Source: Lachnospiraceae bacterium A4 (GTDB taxonomy: Bacteria; Bacillota; Clostridia; Lachnospirales; Lachnospiraceae). From it: 64,000 bases of DNA. This document shows, piece after piece, positions 1 to 8,775 of this stretch; the stretch's first letter is position 1, and the number at the start of each line of letters is the position of its first letter. The translations under genes and the position numbers were made by a program. The notes below the pieces were generated by a model that was not told the DNA's origin, did not search any database, and saw nothing but the letters and a program-made list of their open reading frames with translations. The stretch covers positions 1-64,000 of the forward strand of contig KE159538.1 in the NCBI GenBank assembly GCA_000403215.2. Reading direction: 5' to 3'.

Positions 1-292
1 AAATGATCTGTCTTGTTTGATTCTTGCACCAGTTAAACTGGCTAATTCATCCGTTGCATTTTTGATGCGGTTGCATAAAAAATGCTTTTACTTTTTAAAG
101 GTTTTGTTCTCTGAACATTCTATACCAGAATCTTCTATAATAAAAATTTCTCTTTTAGAATTTTCAGGGTTGCATTACTGTTTATTTGTCAAGGTTCTTA
201 TTGCTTAAACCGCTGTGTTTTTTATCACTCGCGACAGCTTTTATAGGTTATCACACTTTGTTGTTTTCTGTCAAGTACTTTTTTCCACTTTT
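1..292 (-). promoter_or_regulatory. Probable rRNA operon promoter and leader (16S gene outside window)
   Basis: No credible protein is encoded here; the plus-strand reading frames are short, phenylalanine-rich and lack ribosome binding sites. On the minus strand there are two TTGACA boxes, at 269-274 and 187-192, followed by an AT-rich leader that includes a segment reading TGAATTAGCCAGTT (about 37-50). From memory this arrangement resembles the leader in front of 16S rRNA genes in Lachnospiraceae. The first box would serve as the -35 element, with a poor -10 at about 245-251; the second box has no -10 and is more likely part of the conserved leader. The 16S gene would start beyond the left edge. 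This is inference from recalled pattern, not from alignment. Confidence 0.45.
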
Positions 293-465
293 TTTTATTT
301 TTTTCCACTTTTTTTCAAATTTTACTATTTTCTATCGTTTTTTCTCATTTGGAAAGTGCTTGTACCGCATAGTATTCCTAAATTTACACCCACTTGACAG
401 CTCTGAAAACGAACAATTATCAATGTAGTATCGCGATCGTATAAGCTCTCCTCAAGTGAAATTTG

Positions 466-1299
466 TTATTTTTTTGATATTTTTTTCAAATCCCCTTTTT
501 CTAAGTCATAATAAAAGAGATACTGCTGTAGTATCCCGCTGTTTTTGCCGTACTTTTCAAACGGGAACCCCTCTGGGTACTGCAGTTCGAGCACCTTGTT
601 GATATGCGTGTCTCTTGGAAAGGCGTCTGTTTTATGCAGTGCAAACAGGCAGATACAATCGGCAACCTTTGTCCCAACGCCATATAGTTTTAACAATTCT
701 TTTTTTGCGGCAGCATAATTCATTGTCCACAGCGCTGACAAATCAAGCTCGCCGGAATATATGCTGTTGGCAGTTGCATGAATATACTTACTACGATACC
801 CCAGACCACAGGCATACAAATCTTCGAGCTGCGCCTCTGCCAAGGACTGTGGCGTCGGAAAGTCATAGTATGACACGCCATTTGCACTCTCTCTTTTTTC
901 ACCATATTTTTCACATAGCTGGTTGATACATTTGCGGATTCTTTTGATATTATTCTGCTGTGAGATTAGAAAGGATATAATCATCTCCCACAAGTCCTGA
1001 TGAAGTATCCTGATGCCTTTGCCATAGTCTGCCGCTGCCGACAAATAAGTGTCCTCGGCGTCAATCCCAGCTATAATCTGGGCGTAGTCTGTCTCCATAT
1101 CAAAATAATCCTTCCAGACCGTATGGTATTCCTCCTGTGTACAGTCAAATAGAATGTCCTCCTCCTGCTGCGCCAGCTCGAGGTATTTTCCTTTTGCCAC
1201 AAGGCGGTATCTATTTTCACCGCACGCTTCCATTCTGAAGCACTGGCCAGACATACAAATTTGTAATGCGGAGAAATTTTTGCTTTGTATTGTTATCAT
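466..1299 (-). CDS. 8-oxoguanine DNA glycosylase (OGG1 family)
   Basis: This 277-residue protein should excise oxidised guanine from DNA and nick the abasic site. An N-terminal OGG-type domain (about 1-100) precedes a helix-hairpin-helix GPD fold. The segment SFLISQQNNIKRI (109-121) matches the asparagine-containing base-recognition segment of OGG1, the hairpin reads LYGVGTKVADC with the predicted Schiff-base lysine at K211, and the catalytic aspartate is D230 in AFPRDTHI. Length fits bacterial and archaeal OGG1-like enzymes. It stands alone: the neighbour upstream on the same strand is a wall hydrolase about 80 bases away. AlkA-type glycosylases share the fold, but the spacing of K211 and D230 favours OGG1. 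Confidence 0.85.
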   Translation of the reverse strand: MITIQSKNFSALQICMSGQCFRMEACGENRYRLVAKGKYLELAQQEEDILFDCTQEEYHTVWKDYFDMETDYAQIIAGIDAEDTYLSAAADYGKGIRILHQDLWEMIISFLISQQNNIKRIRKCINQLCEKYGEKRESANGVSYYDFPTPQSLAEAQLEDLYACGLGYRSKYIHATANSIYSGELDLSALWTMNYAAAKKELLKLYGVGTKVADCICLFALHKTDAFPRDTHINKVLELQYPEGFPFEKYGKNSGILQQYLFYYDLEKGDLKKISKK

Positions 1300-1382
1300 G
1301 TTTTATTCCTTTTGCAGCTTTTTCTTTTCAAACTGAATCTGTCAGAAGTATAGCACAACTTGGCTGGAAAAGCTACAACATT

Positions 1383-1979
1383 TTATCTGGCGTAAAAATC
1401 GTGTCCTCCATATGAAAACAGATAGGTCAGCTGGCTGTCAAACCATGCTACATTCTCGGGAACAGCATATTTTCTTGCCATAAAAAACAGCGCGCCGCCT
1501 GAGATGTCCTCTCCTCTGAGAGCACTGTATACAACCTCCTTTGTTTCTTCTGATATGGTTACTTCGTCAATCCTTCCATTTGATACTGGGGAAAACTGCG
1601 TCACATTCTGCGCTTTCTGATAGACGACATCGGTGACATTGTTTGGAAATTTTTTGTTTCGGACACGATTGATTACCACATTTGCCACCAGTAGTTTTCC
1701 TGTCCGGTCCTCTCCTCCCGCTTCTGCCTCGACAATTCTCATGAGCGTGTCCAAATCTTTTTCAGACACTTCTATACAATACCGCGGCTTTAAGATTTCA
1801 TATGGGATAATGCGTTCTAACGACTCGAGCCGTTCCAGAGAAACATGTTCTGTCACAACAGCAGCCTTCTCCTGCTTGTCAACACTTTCCGCCTGCACTT
1901 CATACTGCTTCGAAAGTATCAGCAAGCCTGTAAATATGGTGTATGCGATGAATAAAAGGATATTGCTCTTTGAATACAT
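1383..1979 (-). CDS. SleB/CwlJ-type cell wall hydrolase
   Basis: This 198-residue protein has an N-terminal hydrophobic segment (about 7-25) that would export or anchor it, a short linker, then a Hydrolase_2 (SleB/CwlJ) domain from about residue 75 to the end. The domain starts with RIVEAEAGGEDRTGKLLVAN, which holds the predicted catalytic glutamate and is typical of the family. Such enzymes cleave peptidoglycan, in Bacillus the cortex of germinating spores, but in Lachnospiraceae the domain also occurs in vegetative wall enzymes, so a germination role is not shown here. No LysM or SPOR repeat is present. It lies on the opposite strand to the LytTR system that follows. Confidence 0.8.
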   Translation of the reverse strand: MYSKSNILLFIAYTIFTGLLILSKQYEVQAESVDKQEKAAVVTEHVSLERLESLERIIPYEILKPRYCIEVSEKDLDTLMRIVEAEAGGEDRTGKLLVANVVINRVRNKKFPNNVTDVVYQKAQNVTQFSPVSNGRIDEVTISEETKEVVYSALRGEDISGGALFFMARKYAVPENVAWFDSQLTYLFSYGGHDFYAR

Positions 1980-2076
1980 ATGCTGTTATTCGTTCCTTTC
2001 TTCGAATCTTATTTCCAATTTTACCTTTTATTAGTCTATTCGCTTGTCCCTCAAAAAATACTTAAAACTTTCTTAA

Positions 2077-2108
2077 AATCATACCTGAAACGATACTGGA
2101 ATCATACC
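2077..2108 (+). promoter_or_regulatory. Direct repeat, candidate LytTR-binding operator
   Basis: The nonamer AATCATACC occurs at 2077-2085 and again at 2100-2108, giving a 23-base period. It sits 11 bases upstream of the -35 box of the adjacent response regulator gene. LytTR-domain regulators typically bind paired direct repeats of about 9-10 bases, spaced by roughly two helical turns, just upstream of -35. The placement suggests autoregulation. The repeat is seen directly; its binding role is inferred. Confidence 0.45.
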
Positions 2109-2119
2109 CAAATCTCTGA

Positions 2120-2149
2120 TTGCAGAATTTCTAAAGGTCATGATATAAT
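2120..2149 (+). promoter_or_regulatory. Promoter of the LytTR/GHKL two-component operon
   Basis: TTGCAG (2120-2125) and a consensus TATAAT (2144-2149) are separated by 18 bases. They lie about 45 bases ahead of the response regulator start codon, downstream of the direct repeat at 2077-2108. Confidence 0.6.
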
Positions 2150-2194
2150 TGATTGCATCAAAAGTATTTATAAAAAAGTCAGGAGGAGTCCGCG

Positions 2195-2908
2195 ATGCTG
2201 CAAATTGCAATCTGCGATGATGAACAATTTTACCGGGAAAAGCTTCTCTCCCTCGTAAGACAGTATTTGGAGCAGCGAAACCTAGCGTATACCGCCCAGC
2301 TCTATGCGTCTGGAGAACAGTTCTTAGCCCAGTATGAGAACAATGTAAAATATGACATTGTTTTTATGGATATCAGCATGAAGGAGCTTGACGGCATTTC
2401 GACTGCCGCGCAGATGTGCGCTTTTCACAACACGACCTATCTTGTATTTGTGACAGCTTTTATCGACTATGCGTTAGAGGGCTATAAGGTCAATGCTGTG
2501 CGTTATATCATGAAGGACACGCTGGATACTGCAATCCCGGAGTGCATGAATGCAATCTTACAAAAAATGCAGTTATCCAAAGTCACATTTTGTTTTATGG
2601 ACGGAGAACGGACTTTGTATACCGACAATCTTCTATACATTGAGAGTCAAAAGCACAAAGCCTTTTTCTATTATATGCAGGCTGGCATCACAACCTTTCA
2701 GCTCTATGAAAAGCTGGATCACATCGAAAAGCTGCTTTCTGCGCATGGATTTTTAAGAATCCACAAGAGCTATCTTGTCAATATGAAGCATATCCGTAAA
2801 CTTTGCAACTATTCTGTAGTGCTTGACACGGGAGAAACGCTGCCTATCCCACGGCTGAGATTCCAGACGGTCAAGGAACAGTTTATCACCTACAAAGGAA
2901 GCTTTTAA
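2195..2908 (+). CDS. LytTR-family response regulator
   Basis: This 237-residue regulator has a receiver domain (about 1-125) with the acidic pair in ICDDE near residue 8 and the predicted phosphoacceptor D59 in IVFMDIS, followed by a LytTR DNA-binding domain (about 135-235). It belongs to the AgrA/VirR type and should act on promoters once phosphorylated. The start follows a strong AGGAGGAG site. The partner kinase begins 10 bases downstream with its own AAGGAGGG site, so the two form one operon. No agrB- or agrD-like peptide gene is visible nearby, so the signal is unknown. The direct repeat just upstream is a plausible self-regulatory target. Confidence 0.9.
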   Translation: MLQIAICDDEQFYREKLLSLVRQYLEQRNLAYTAQLYASGEQFLAQYENNVKYDIVFMDISMKELDGISTAAQMCAFHNTTYLVFVTAFIDYALEGYKVNAVRYIMKDTLDTAIPECMNAILQKMQLSKVTFCFMDGERTLYTDNLLYIESQKHKAFFYYMQAGITTFQLYEKLDHIEKLLSAHGFLRIHKSYLVNMKHIRKLCNYSVVLDTGETLPIPRLRFQTVKEQFITYKGSF

Positions 2909-2918
2909 GGAGGGTTTC

Positions 2919-4223
2919 ATGGCGTATTTATTCAGATGTCTGATTTTATCCCTGATCACAGGCATTAGCTGCCAGCTATTCTATGAAACATTTGTTCCCA
3001 GAAAGCAATGGCCGCAGAGGTGGGCTGAGTATACAATACTCCCCGCATTCACGGCAGTATTTTTGCTGATCAGTGTCACATGGCTCCCTCCTTTTGTCTT
3101 GCGTCCTGTGCGCATTATCCTTGTGACGGCGCTCATTGCACAGATTTATTTTCAGATTCATATGATCAAAAACCTGATTTTATCTGTGACCTTCTGCGGC
3201 ATTTATTGGAGTATCTCGACGGCTGTCTGGTCTGTGCTCTCACTGTATATGGATTTCACCAGCGAAGTCTCCCGCCAGTTTCTCGAAAACCTGACAGAAG
3301 TGCTTCTTTTGAGTCTGATTATGGCATTTCATTACCGCTGGAAAAGCCGTTTTCACAGATTTGCGGAGGCACGCTGGAAAAAAACAGGAGTTATTCCATT
3401 TTTGTATTTGATTACCATTCTTGCACTCAGCATGATAAACGAAAGTCCGACTGTCACAGACACTTATGCCAGACTCACGGCTGTATCCGGTTTTGGTATT
3501 CTGAGCCTCCTGTTATTTTATTTTACAATGCGTGTGCTGGAAAAGGAGGAGGCTCTCCAAAAACTGCGTCTTAGAACAGAACATGCGCAAAATCAAATGG
3601 CAGTGTATCAGACGATGCAGAAGCACTATGAACAGCAGCGCAGCTTCCTCCATGACTATAAAAACCAGCTAAACTGTATACAGGGACTTCTCAACTGCGG
3701 CAAACTATCAGAAGCCTCGGACTATATTACCCGTATTACTGGGACACTGCGGGAACAGTTTGGCGATATCAACACAAATCACACCATTGTGAATATCCTG
3801 CTAAACCAAAAGTACCAGACAGCCTGTTCGAAAGCTGTCACAATGACGTTTGCCATCAATGACCTGTCAAAACTCACCATGGCAGAAGAAGATCTGGTCA
3901 CGCTCTTAGCAAATCTGCTTGACAATGCGATTGAAGCCTGCGAAAAACTGGACGCTGAAAATACAGCACTTCGCAAGAACATTCACTTTAAAATGGTCTT
4001 GGAGGAGGGGCAGCTTATCCTGTCTGTGCGCAACCCTGTGAGCACTCCTGTACAGATCAAAAATAACATGGTTGTCACCACCAAAAAGGATTCCCTTCAC
4101 CATGGCATTGGCTTGTCAAACGTGGAGGCTGTTATTAAAAAATATGGCGGGACAAGCGTCCTAGCTTGCGATAACAGGTGTTTTTCATTTTCTGCACTCC
4201 TTTATAACCCGCTCTGGGAATAA
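2919..4223 (+). CDS. GHKL-type sensor histidine kinase (AgrC-like)
   Basis: This 434-residue membrane kinase has an N-terminal half made of about six hydrophobic segments (residues 5-205), a coiled linker (about 207-240), a predicted phosphorylated histidine H245 in SFLHDYKNQ, and a C-terminal ATPase domain of the HATPase_c_5/GHKL class with the N-box LLANLLDNAIEAC and the G-box HHGIGLSNV. This is the standard layout of peptide-sensing AgrC-type kinases that pair with LytTR regulators. Its gene follows that of the regulator by 10 bases. The ligand cannot be read from sequence because no cognate peptide gene is next to it. Confidence 0.88.
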   Translation: MAYLFRCLILSLITGISCQLFYETFVPRKQWPQRWAEYTILPAFTAVFLLISVTWLPPFVLRPVRIILVTALIAQIYFQIHMIKNLILSVTFCGIYWSISTAVWSVLSLYMDFTSEVSRQFLENLTEVLLLSLIMAFHYRWKSRFHRFAEARWKKTGVIPFLYLITILALSMINESPTVTDTYARLTAVSGFGILSLLLFYFTMRVLEKEEALQKLRLRTEHAQNQMAVYQTMQKHYEQQRSFLHDYKNQLNCIQGLLNCGKLSEASDYITRITGTLREQFGDINTNHTIVNILLNQKYQTACSKAVTMTFAINDLSKLTMAEEDLVTLLANLLDNAIEACEKLDAENTALRKNIHFKMVLEEGQLILSVRNPVSTPVQIKNNMVVTTKKDSLHHGIGLSNVEAVIKKYGGTSVLACDNRCFSFSALLYNPLWE

Positions 4224-4265
4224 TGTCTTTTTTTGCTGCCTGAGTGCCGATTCGTGTCAAGGCGG

Positions 4266-4294
4266 TTGTCTTGCCTTCTCCACACAACTATACT
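4266..4294 (+). promoter_or_regulatory. Promoter of the lipoprotein gene
   Basis: TTGTCT (4266-4271) and TATACT (4289-4294) are separated by 17 bases, about 38 bases ahead of the lipoprotein start. This suggests that the gene has its own promoter and does not rely only on read-through from the kinase gene. Confidence 0.5.
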
Positions 4295-4331
4295 GTGATT
4301 ATCAACAAAATAGTAAAAGGAGAATGAGAAC

Positions 4332-5090
4332 ATGACAACCTTCAAAAACAAAATGAATACCGTTATTTTTATCATCATTAGCACCCTGCTGCTGTGCGCC
4401 TGCGGCAAATCAGAGACTGCCGCGCCTCCGCCTGCTACGCCAAAAGAGGCTGCCGAGTGTATCCTGGAGAGCATCAAAAAGCTGGATCTGGAAACGCTGA
4501 ATCAATATTCTGATAATTATGTCCAGACTTACCACAACTGGCTTGGCGTTCCAACAGAGAACGAATACCGCGTCTTTAACGAACTTTTGCAGCCCCGCTC
4601 CAAACGCAGTAAACGATACCAGTCTGCCTACAAACTTGACCAGAAAATCATGGAAAATCTGACATGGGAAATTACAGATGTGCAAACCGATAACGACACC
4701 GCAGTGCTTGACATGGTAATCACCAATATTGATATGGCAAAAGTTCTGGAAATTTACGAAAACAAGCTCTTAGAAAATATGCTGGAAAGCCCCGGCCTTG
4801 GTTTGGCACAGCTGGCAGCAGACATGGCAGAACTGGCAGTAGGAAAAGATACCTTGATTTCTATTATTGAAGATATGGCAAATGATTGGGACAACGGCGG
4901 TCTTATCAGTATCCGTGTCACGGCCTCTGCGTATCAGGACAACGGACAGTGGAAAATTCATCTAAGCCAAGACTTGATCAATGCCTTTTCCGGAAATATG
5001 TACACGGATACCGATACAGATCATCTCGAAGAAAAGGCTGCGGAGTTGGAATACGAGCTTGAAAAGAAATGGGAGAACTGGCTGGAATAG
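4332..5090 (+). CDS. Putative lipoprotein of unknown function
   Basis: The 252-residue product begins with a lipoprotein signal peptide: a basic start, a hydrophobic core (about 10-21) and the lipobox LCAC with the predicted lipidated cysteine at C24. The rest is soluble, acidic toward the C terminus, and resembles in general layout the small-molecule-free NTF2/DUF-type lipoproteins common in Clostridia; I do not recognise a specific family. The start follows AAAAGGAG. It lies 108 bases after the kinase gene, on the same strand and with its own promoter, so it may be a target of the two-component system, but that is only positional inference. Confidence 0.7.
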   Translation: MTTFKNKMNTVIFIIISTLLLCACGKSETAAPPPATPKEAAECILESIKKLDLETLNQYSDNYVQTYHNWLGVPTENEYRVFNELLQPRSKRSKRYQSAYKLDQKIMENLTWEITDVQTDNDTAVLDMVITNIDMAKVLEIYENKLLENMLESPGLGLAQLAADMAELAVGKDTLISIIEDMANDWDNGGLISIRVTASAYQDNGQWKIHLSQDLINAFSGNMYTDTDTDHLEEKAAELEYELEKKWENWLE

Positions 5091-5182
5091 CTGTGCAGGC
5101 TTGACAAACCTACCCCCATACAATACAATTATCATTGCATACTACAACAGTTATATCTTACAGAAGTGAAGGGATTGTGTTG

Positions 5183-5983
5183 ATGAAGGGTACATCTACG
5201 GCAACAAAAAAAGACGGTACGGTCTACTACCGCGCCTCTATTACATACAGGAGAAAACATATCAGTCTCGGCGGATTTGATACCATATCTGAAGCCAATG
5301 CCGCCTATCTTGAGGCGGACAGACTGTTAAACCGCGAACGCCTGAGTATTAATCAATATAAGGACAATTCGCCGCTCCCATTTGAAAAATGGGTGATTTT
5401 GATTAATTTCCGCGATAACGGCATTTACTTTGGCACACCGATTTATGCCCGCTCAAAGTTTTTTTACTATTACCTGTCCCCCACCGATGTGCTCAAATTT
5501 GACATAGATGATTTGTTTTATTATTCCTCACGCAAGATTATGAAACGCAGCGGGCATCTTTTTGTTGCAGACTATGGCATGCAGGTCAATATCCTAAACC
5601 GCTATGGTATCCGAAATTTTGCGGTTGCGGGAAAGGACTATCTTTTTCTCAATGACGATGACACGGATTTCCGACACGAAAACCTTGCTATCATAAACCG
5701 CTATCAAGGCGTCGCCGAGGTCTGTTATAAGGGCAAAACAAAATACCGGGCACGCATCAATGTGCCCGGGTATTACATTATCGGTTATTATCACAGTGAA
5801 ATTGAAGCCGCAATTGCCTACAATAAGGCTATTGATGTGTTAAAGCGTAACGGCGTCCAAAAAAATTATACGCCAAACTATATCGACGGGCTGTCGCCTT
5901 CGGCATACGCTGATCTCTACTCCCGTCTCAAAATATCAGATAAACTGCAAAATTACAGGAAGGTTATTTCGCGTAATCCTTAA
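5183..5983 (+). CDS. Protein with two AP2-like DNA-binding repeats and an HNH-like core
   Basis: This 266-residue protein has an AP2/ERF-like module at each end: about residues 12-45, with YRASITYRRKHISLGGF followed by an alanine-rich helix, and about 190-232, with YRARINVPGYYIIGYY followed by a similar helix. The middle (about 110-180) resembles an HNH homing endonuclease frame, ending in FRHENLAIINRYQGV, which corresponds to the DNRxxNLR segment of HNH/AP2 nucleases, but the catalytic histidines are not evident. A DNA-binding role is likely and nuclease activity doubtful. I chose the ATG at 5183, preceded by GAAGGG, over an in-frame upstream ATG at 5135 that lacks a ribosome site. The 3' end overlaps the convergent GH25-like gene by 20 bases. 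Confidence 0.7.
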   Translation: MKGTSTATKKDGTVYYRASITYRRKHISLGGFDTISEANAAYLEADRLLNRERLSINQYKDNSPLPFEKWVILINFRDNGIYFGTPIYARSKFFYYYLSPTDVLKFDIDDLFYYSSRKIMKRSGHLFVADYGMQVNILNRYGIRNFAVAGKDYLFLNDDDTDFRHENLAIINRYQGVAEVCYKGKTKYRARINVPGYYIIGYYHSEIEAAIAYNKAIDVLKRNGVQKNYTPNYIDGLSPSAYADLYSRLKISDKLQNYRKVISRNP

Positions 5984-7280
5984 AGCTGATACTCATGGCT
6001 GCATCGCCTTGAATCCCTTTGATGCTGGCATCAGAATCGTACTGCCACATGCCAAACTCATACGGATATTCCGGCTCGTCGCTGTCCTGCGCAAACCACA
6101 CTTCATAGTCCTGCAATTCCTCCATATCTACCATCGTGAGAAGCCATTCTTTATCGCCATATATCATCGGTGTATATCCTGCATCTTCTACTCTGTTTAG
6201 GAATGCCTTGGCGATTTGTGTCCTGTCTGTCTGTTCTAGCGCTTCTATCCGCGCCATATCATCATCGACATTTTCCATGACAAAAGCGATCGGATACTTG
6301 ATGGAATACCCTGATATGGCATCCATAAGCTCATCTGCCTCCTCTCTTGCCTCGGACTTATTCAGTGCCTGAGAGCAAAAGTACACGCCAATATCCAGTC
6401 CCGCCTTTTTCGCTGCTTTGAGATTGTCCTCAAGATTTGCGTCCGTCACAATTCGTCCGCTGCTGTAGCCTCTCGCGCCGACCTTAATCATGACAAAATC
6501 ACAGCCTGCGCTTTTTAGTTTGCTGAAATCTACCTCTCCCTGATTCGCCGAGATATCGACCCCGCATTTTGACACAAGTTTGCCATCTTCACGGTAATTC
6601 ATCAGCGGCTTGTCATAAGTCAGATTCTTGTAATCATATTTATTCTTTGGAATATCTTCATTGACCTCCACCCACTCCTTTGTGCCGTCTGCATGTTTTA
6701 CTTGTATACTGGTCACATCGTCCTCGTCATCTTCTTCCTCATCGTCCGCTTGATCACGCTCGTTCTTTTTCTCTTCATTTTGTTCGCCAGTTTTTTCTCC
6801 GTCAAGATTCTCCTTGTTGGTCATATCGTACACCGAAGTTTTTCCATTGGATATTTCATCGGCAGTCCTGGACTGGCTTGTGCCGTCTGAAGCGGTTGAG
6901 GAGCCGTCCACCACTGTCTCCCCTGTCGTCTGGTTTGTCACTGTACCATTGTTTTTATTGGCTGTGGAGGATTTTTTCTCTCTACCGGTATCCGGAAGTG
7001 ACCAGATATCAAGATCGTTTGAGGTGAGTTTGCTCTCTGAAATCACACTCTCCGATGCATTTGCCTCCATCTTTTTGCTTGTCTCTGCCGCTTTTGCCTC
7101 CTTCTGTGCAACTGCTGCCGCATAGCCGCTTCCATCCGATTTTGTCCTTGACTGGTTTGACCAGAATACCAGTGCCATCACACCCAGTATGACCGCCGAC
7201 ATGATGAGCAGCATATAAATATATGTCATTTTAGAGCCTGAGCTGCGTTCCTCCTCATAGTAATCGTCATGTAGCTTCAT
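5964..7280 (-). CDS. Membrane-anchored GH25 lysozyme-like protein, probably degenerate
   Basis: The 438-residue protein has a short cytoplasmic start, one transmembrane segment (about 19-41), a long Ser/Thr- and acid-rich linker (about 45-215), and a C-terminal GH25 (Cpl-1/cellosyl type) barrel. The barrel opens normally with CGVDISANQGEVDF. Two usually conserved acidic positions are changed: the DxE motif at the end of strand 4 reads FVMEN, so the Asp is Val while the Glu stays, and the C-terminal VDxN motif reads GDAAMS. Muramidase activity is therefore uncertain; a peptidoglycan-binding role is possible. The start follows CGGAGG. It converges on the AP2-like gene. Confidence 0.75.
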   Translation of the reverse strand: MKLHDDYYEEERSSGSKMTYIYMLLIMSAVILGVMALVFWSNQSRTKSDGSGYAAAVAQKEAKAAETSKKMEANASESVISESKLTSNDLDIWSLPDTGREKKSSTANKNNGTVTNQTTGETVVDGSSTASDGTSQSRTADEISNGKTSVYDMTNKENLDGEKTGEQNEEKKNERDQADDEEEDDEDDVTSIQVKHADGTKEWVEVNEDIPKNKYDYKNLTYDKPLMNYREDGKLVSKCGVDISANQGEVDFSKLKSAGCDFVMIKVGARGYSSGRIVTDANLEDNLKAAKKAGLDIGVYFCSQALNKSEAREEADELMDAISGYSIKYPIAFVMENVDDDMARIEALEQTDRTQIAKAFLNRVEDAGYTPMIYGDKEWLLTMVDMEELQDYEVWFAQDSDEPEYPYEFGMWQYDSDASIKGIQGDAAMSISFKDYAK

Positions 7281-7448
7281 AAAATCCTCCGTTTCGTGTT
7301 GACCATATTTTCATCTACCATTTCGTATTGACAGGCGACTGCGCTGTCGAAATTTACATAACAAATTTACGAAGTATATTATAAAGCATTTCAGCTACAA
7401 TTTCAATTATTTTCTGATTTTTTAAAAATTTTTTATTCAAAAATATTT

Positions 7449-8675
7449 TTATTCAAACATCCATTTTCCAAGCACTTTGCGAAGGCACCACTCCAGATCG
7501 ACTGCCTCGACTTCGCCAGCCGCTACCAGACGGATGCGCTTCCACTCCTGATTGCCGACTGCGTAACTGATATGCCCGATTTCCTGCCCCTTCACGACGG
7601 GCGCTGTCAGCGCTCTTACTTTCTGCAAGGTGATTGTCACCTTCTCGTCCTCCCGCATAAGAAGCCCTTCTTTCCCAGTCTCCTCCTCCACCATCTCCAC
7701 AGGCAGTTGCAGCTTTTCGCCGATTTTGCTGCCCTGACCGTTGCTCACGATAATGTCCTCTGTGGCTTCTGCGGGAAGCTCGACTTCATCAAAGCGGCGG
7801 TACTGGTACTTTGAAAGCCCGTACTCCATCAGCATTCTCGTGTCACTCCATTTATAAGTCTTGTGGTTTGGCCAGCCGCACGCTAACAGGGCAACGACAA
7901 ACGTTTTCCCATCACGCTGCAAAGCGCCCACATAGCAGTAGCCTGCCTTGGCGGTAAATCCTGTCTTGCCTGACAGTGCACCTGGCATCATGCTCAGAAA
8001 TGCATTGTGATTGACGCAGGAGAAGCTTCTTTTTCCTGACAAATCTGTAAATGTATGGTTTGAAGTTCTTGTGATTTCCAGAAACATATCCTTCTGTGGT
8101 GATTTTGTAATACAATAAGACATGACCAGCGCCAGCTCGCGCGCCGTCGTTGAATGAAATTTATCGCCCTGTACGGCATCGAGACCGTTTGGGGTAATAT
8201 AATATGTATTTTTGCAGCCAATCTCCCGCGCCTTTTGATTCATGAGCGCAGCAAACTGCTCTACGCTGCCGCCCACATGCTCCGCAATCGCCACCGCAGA
8301 GTCATTGTGGGATTCCAGCATCAGGGAGAGCGTCAGATCTCTCAATCGGTACTGCTCGCCATTTCTGATGCCCAGATGCACTGGCGGCATGGAAGCGGCA
8401 TAAGAGGTCACAGTTACTGTATCCTCAAGCTTTGCATTCTCAAGCGTGACAATGAGCGTCATAATTTTGGTAGTACTCGCCATGGCAAGCTGTTCATCAC
8501 CGCAGCGCTCATACAGCACCCGTCCGGAATCTGCATCCATCAAGACAGCTGCCTTGGCATAGAGCCTGAGCGGCGCCTCCTCTGCTGTCACATAAACCGG
8601 CTGCTGGAATACGATTGCAATTGTCAAAAGAATCGCTGTAAGGATAACCCTTTTATGTCTCGGTTCTCTTCTCAT
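7449..8675 (-). CDS. D-alanyl-D-alanine carboxypeptidase (PBP5/DacF type)
   Basis: The 408-residue serine peptidase trims the terminal D-Ala from peptidoglycan pentapeptides outside the membrane. It has a signal peptide (about 9-31), then an S11 penicillin-binding domain with S67-T-T-K70, S122-H-N124 and K237-T-G239, all three active-site motifs intact, followed by a PBP5-type C-terminal beta domain and a short amphipathic end with aromatic and basic residues. It is the last gene of a minus-strand block that starts with a second carboxypeptidase at 12637, about 100 bases after the HPt gene. The two paralogues differ clearly in sequence, so this is not a recent duplication. Confidence 0.92.
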   Translation of the reverse strand: MRREPRHKRVILTAILLTIAIVFQQPVYVTAEEAPLRLYAKAAVLMDADSGRVLYERCGDEQLAMASTTKIMTLIVTLENAKLEDTVTVTSYAASMPPVHLGIRNGEQYRLRDLTLSLMLESHNDSAVAIAEHVGGSVEQFAALMNQKAREIGCKNTYYITPNGLDAVQGDKFHSTTARELALVMSYCITKSPQKDMFLEITRTSNHTFTDLSGKRSFSCVNHNAFLSMMPGALSGKTGFTAKAGYCYVGALQRDGKTFVVALLACGWPNHKTYKWSDTRMLMEYGLSKYQYRRFDEVELPAEATEDIIVSNGQGSKIGEKLQLPVEMVEEETGKEGLLMREDEKVTITLQKVRALTAPVVKGQEIGHISYAVGNQEWKRIRLVAAGEVEAVDLEWCLRKVLGKWMFE

Positions 8676-8775
8676 ATACTTTAATTCCTTTTATAAAAGG
8701 TTCCATAAAAATATATGTTCCGACCACTGTAAATTATCCCTGTTTTTCACGACTTCCCTTTTATCTTTGCCGGAA

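Noticed and set aside
17-428. Three overlapping plus-strand frames of 60-80 residues
   Set aside because: They are dominated by Phe and Leu from T-rich DNA, lack ribosome binding sites and overlap the probable rRNA leader on the other strand.
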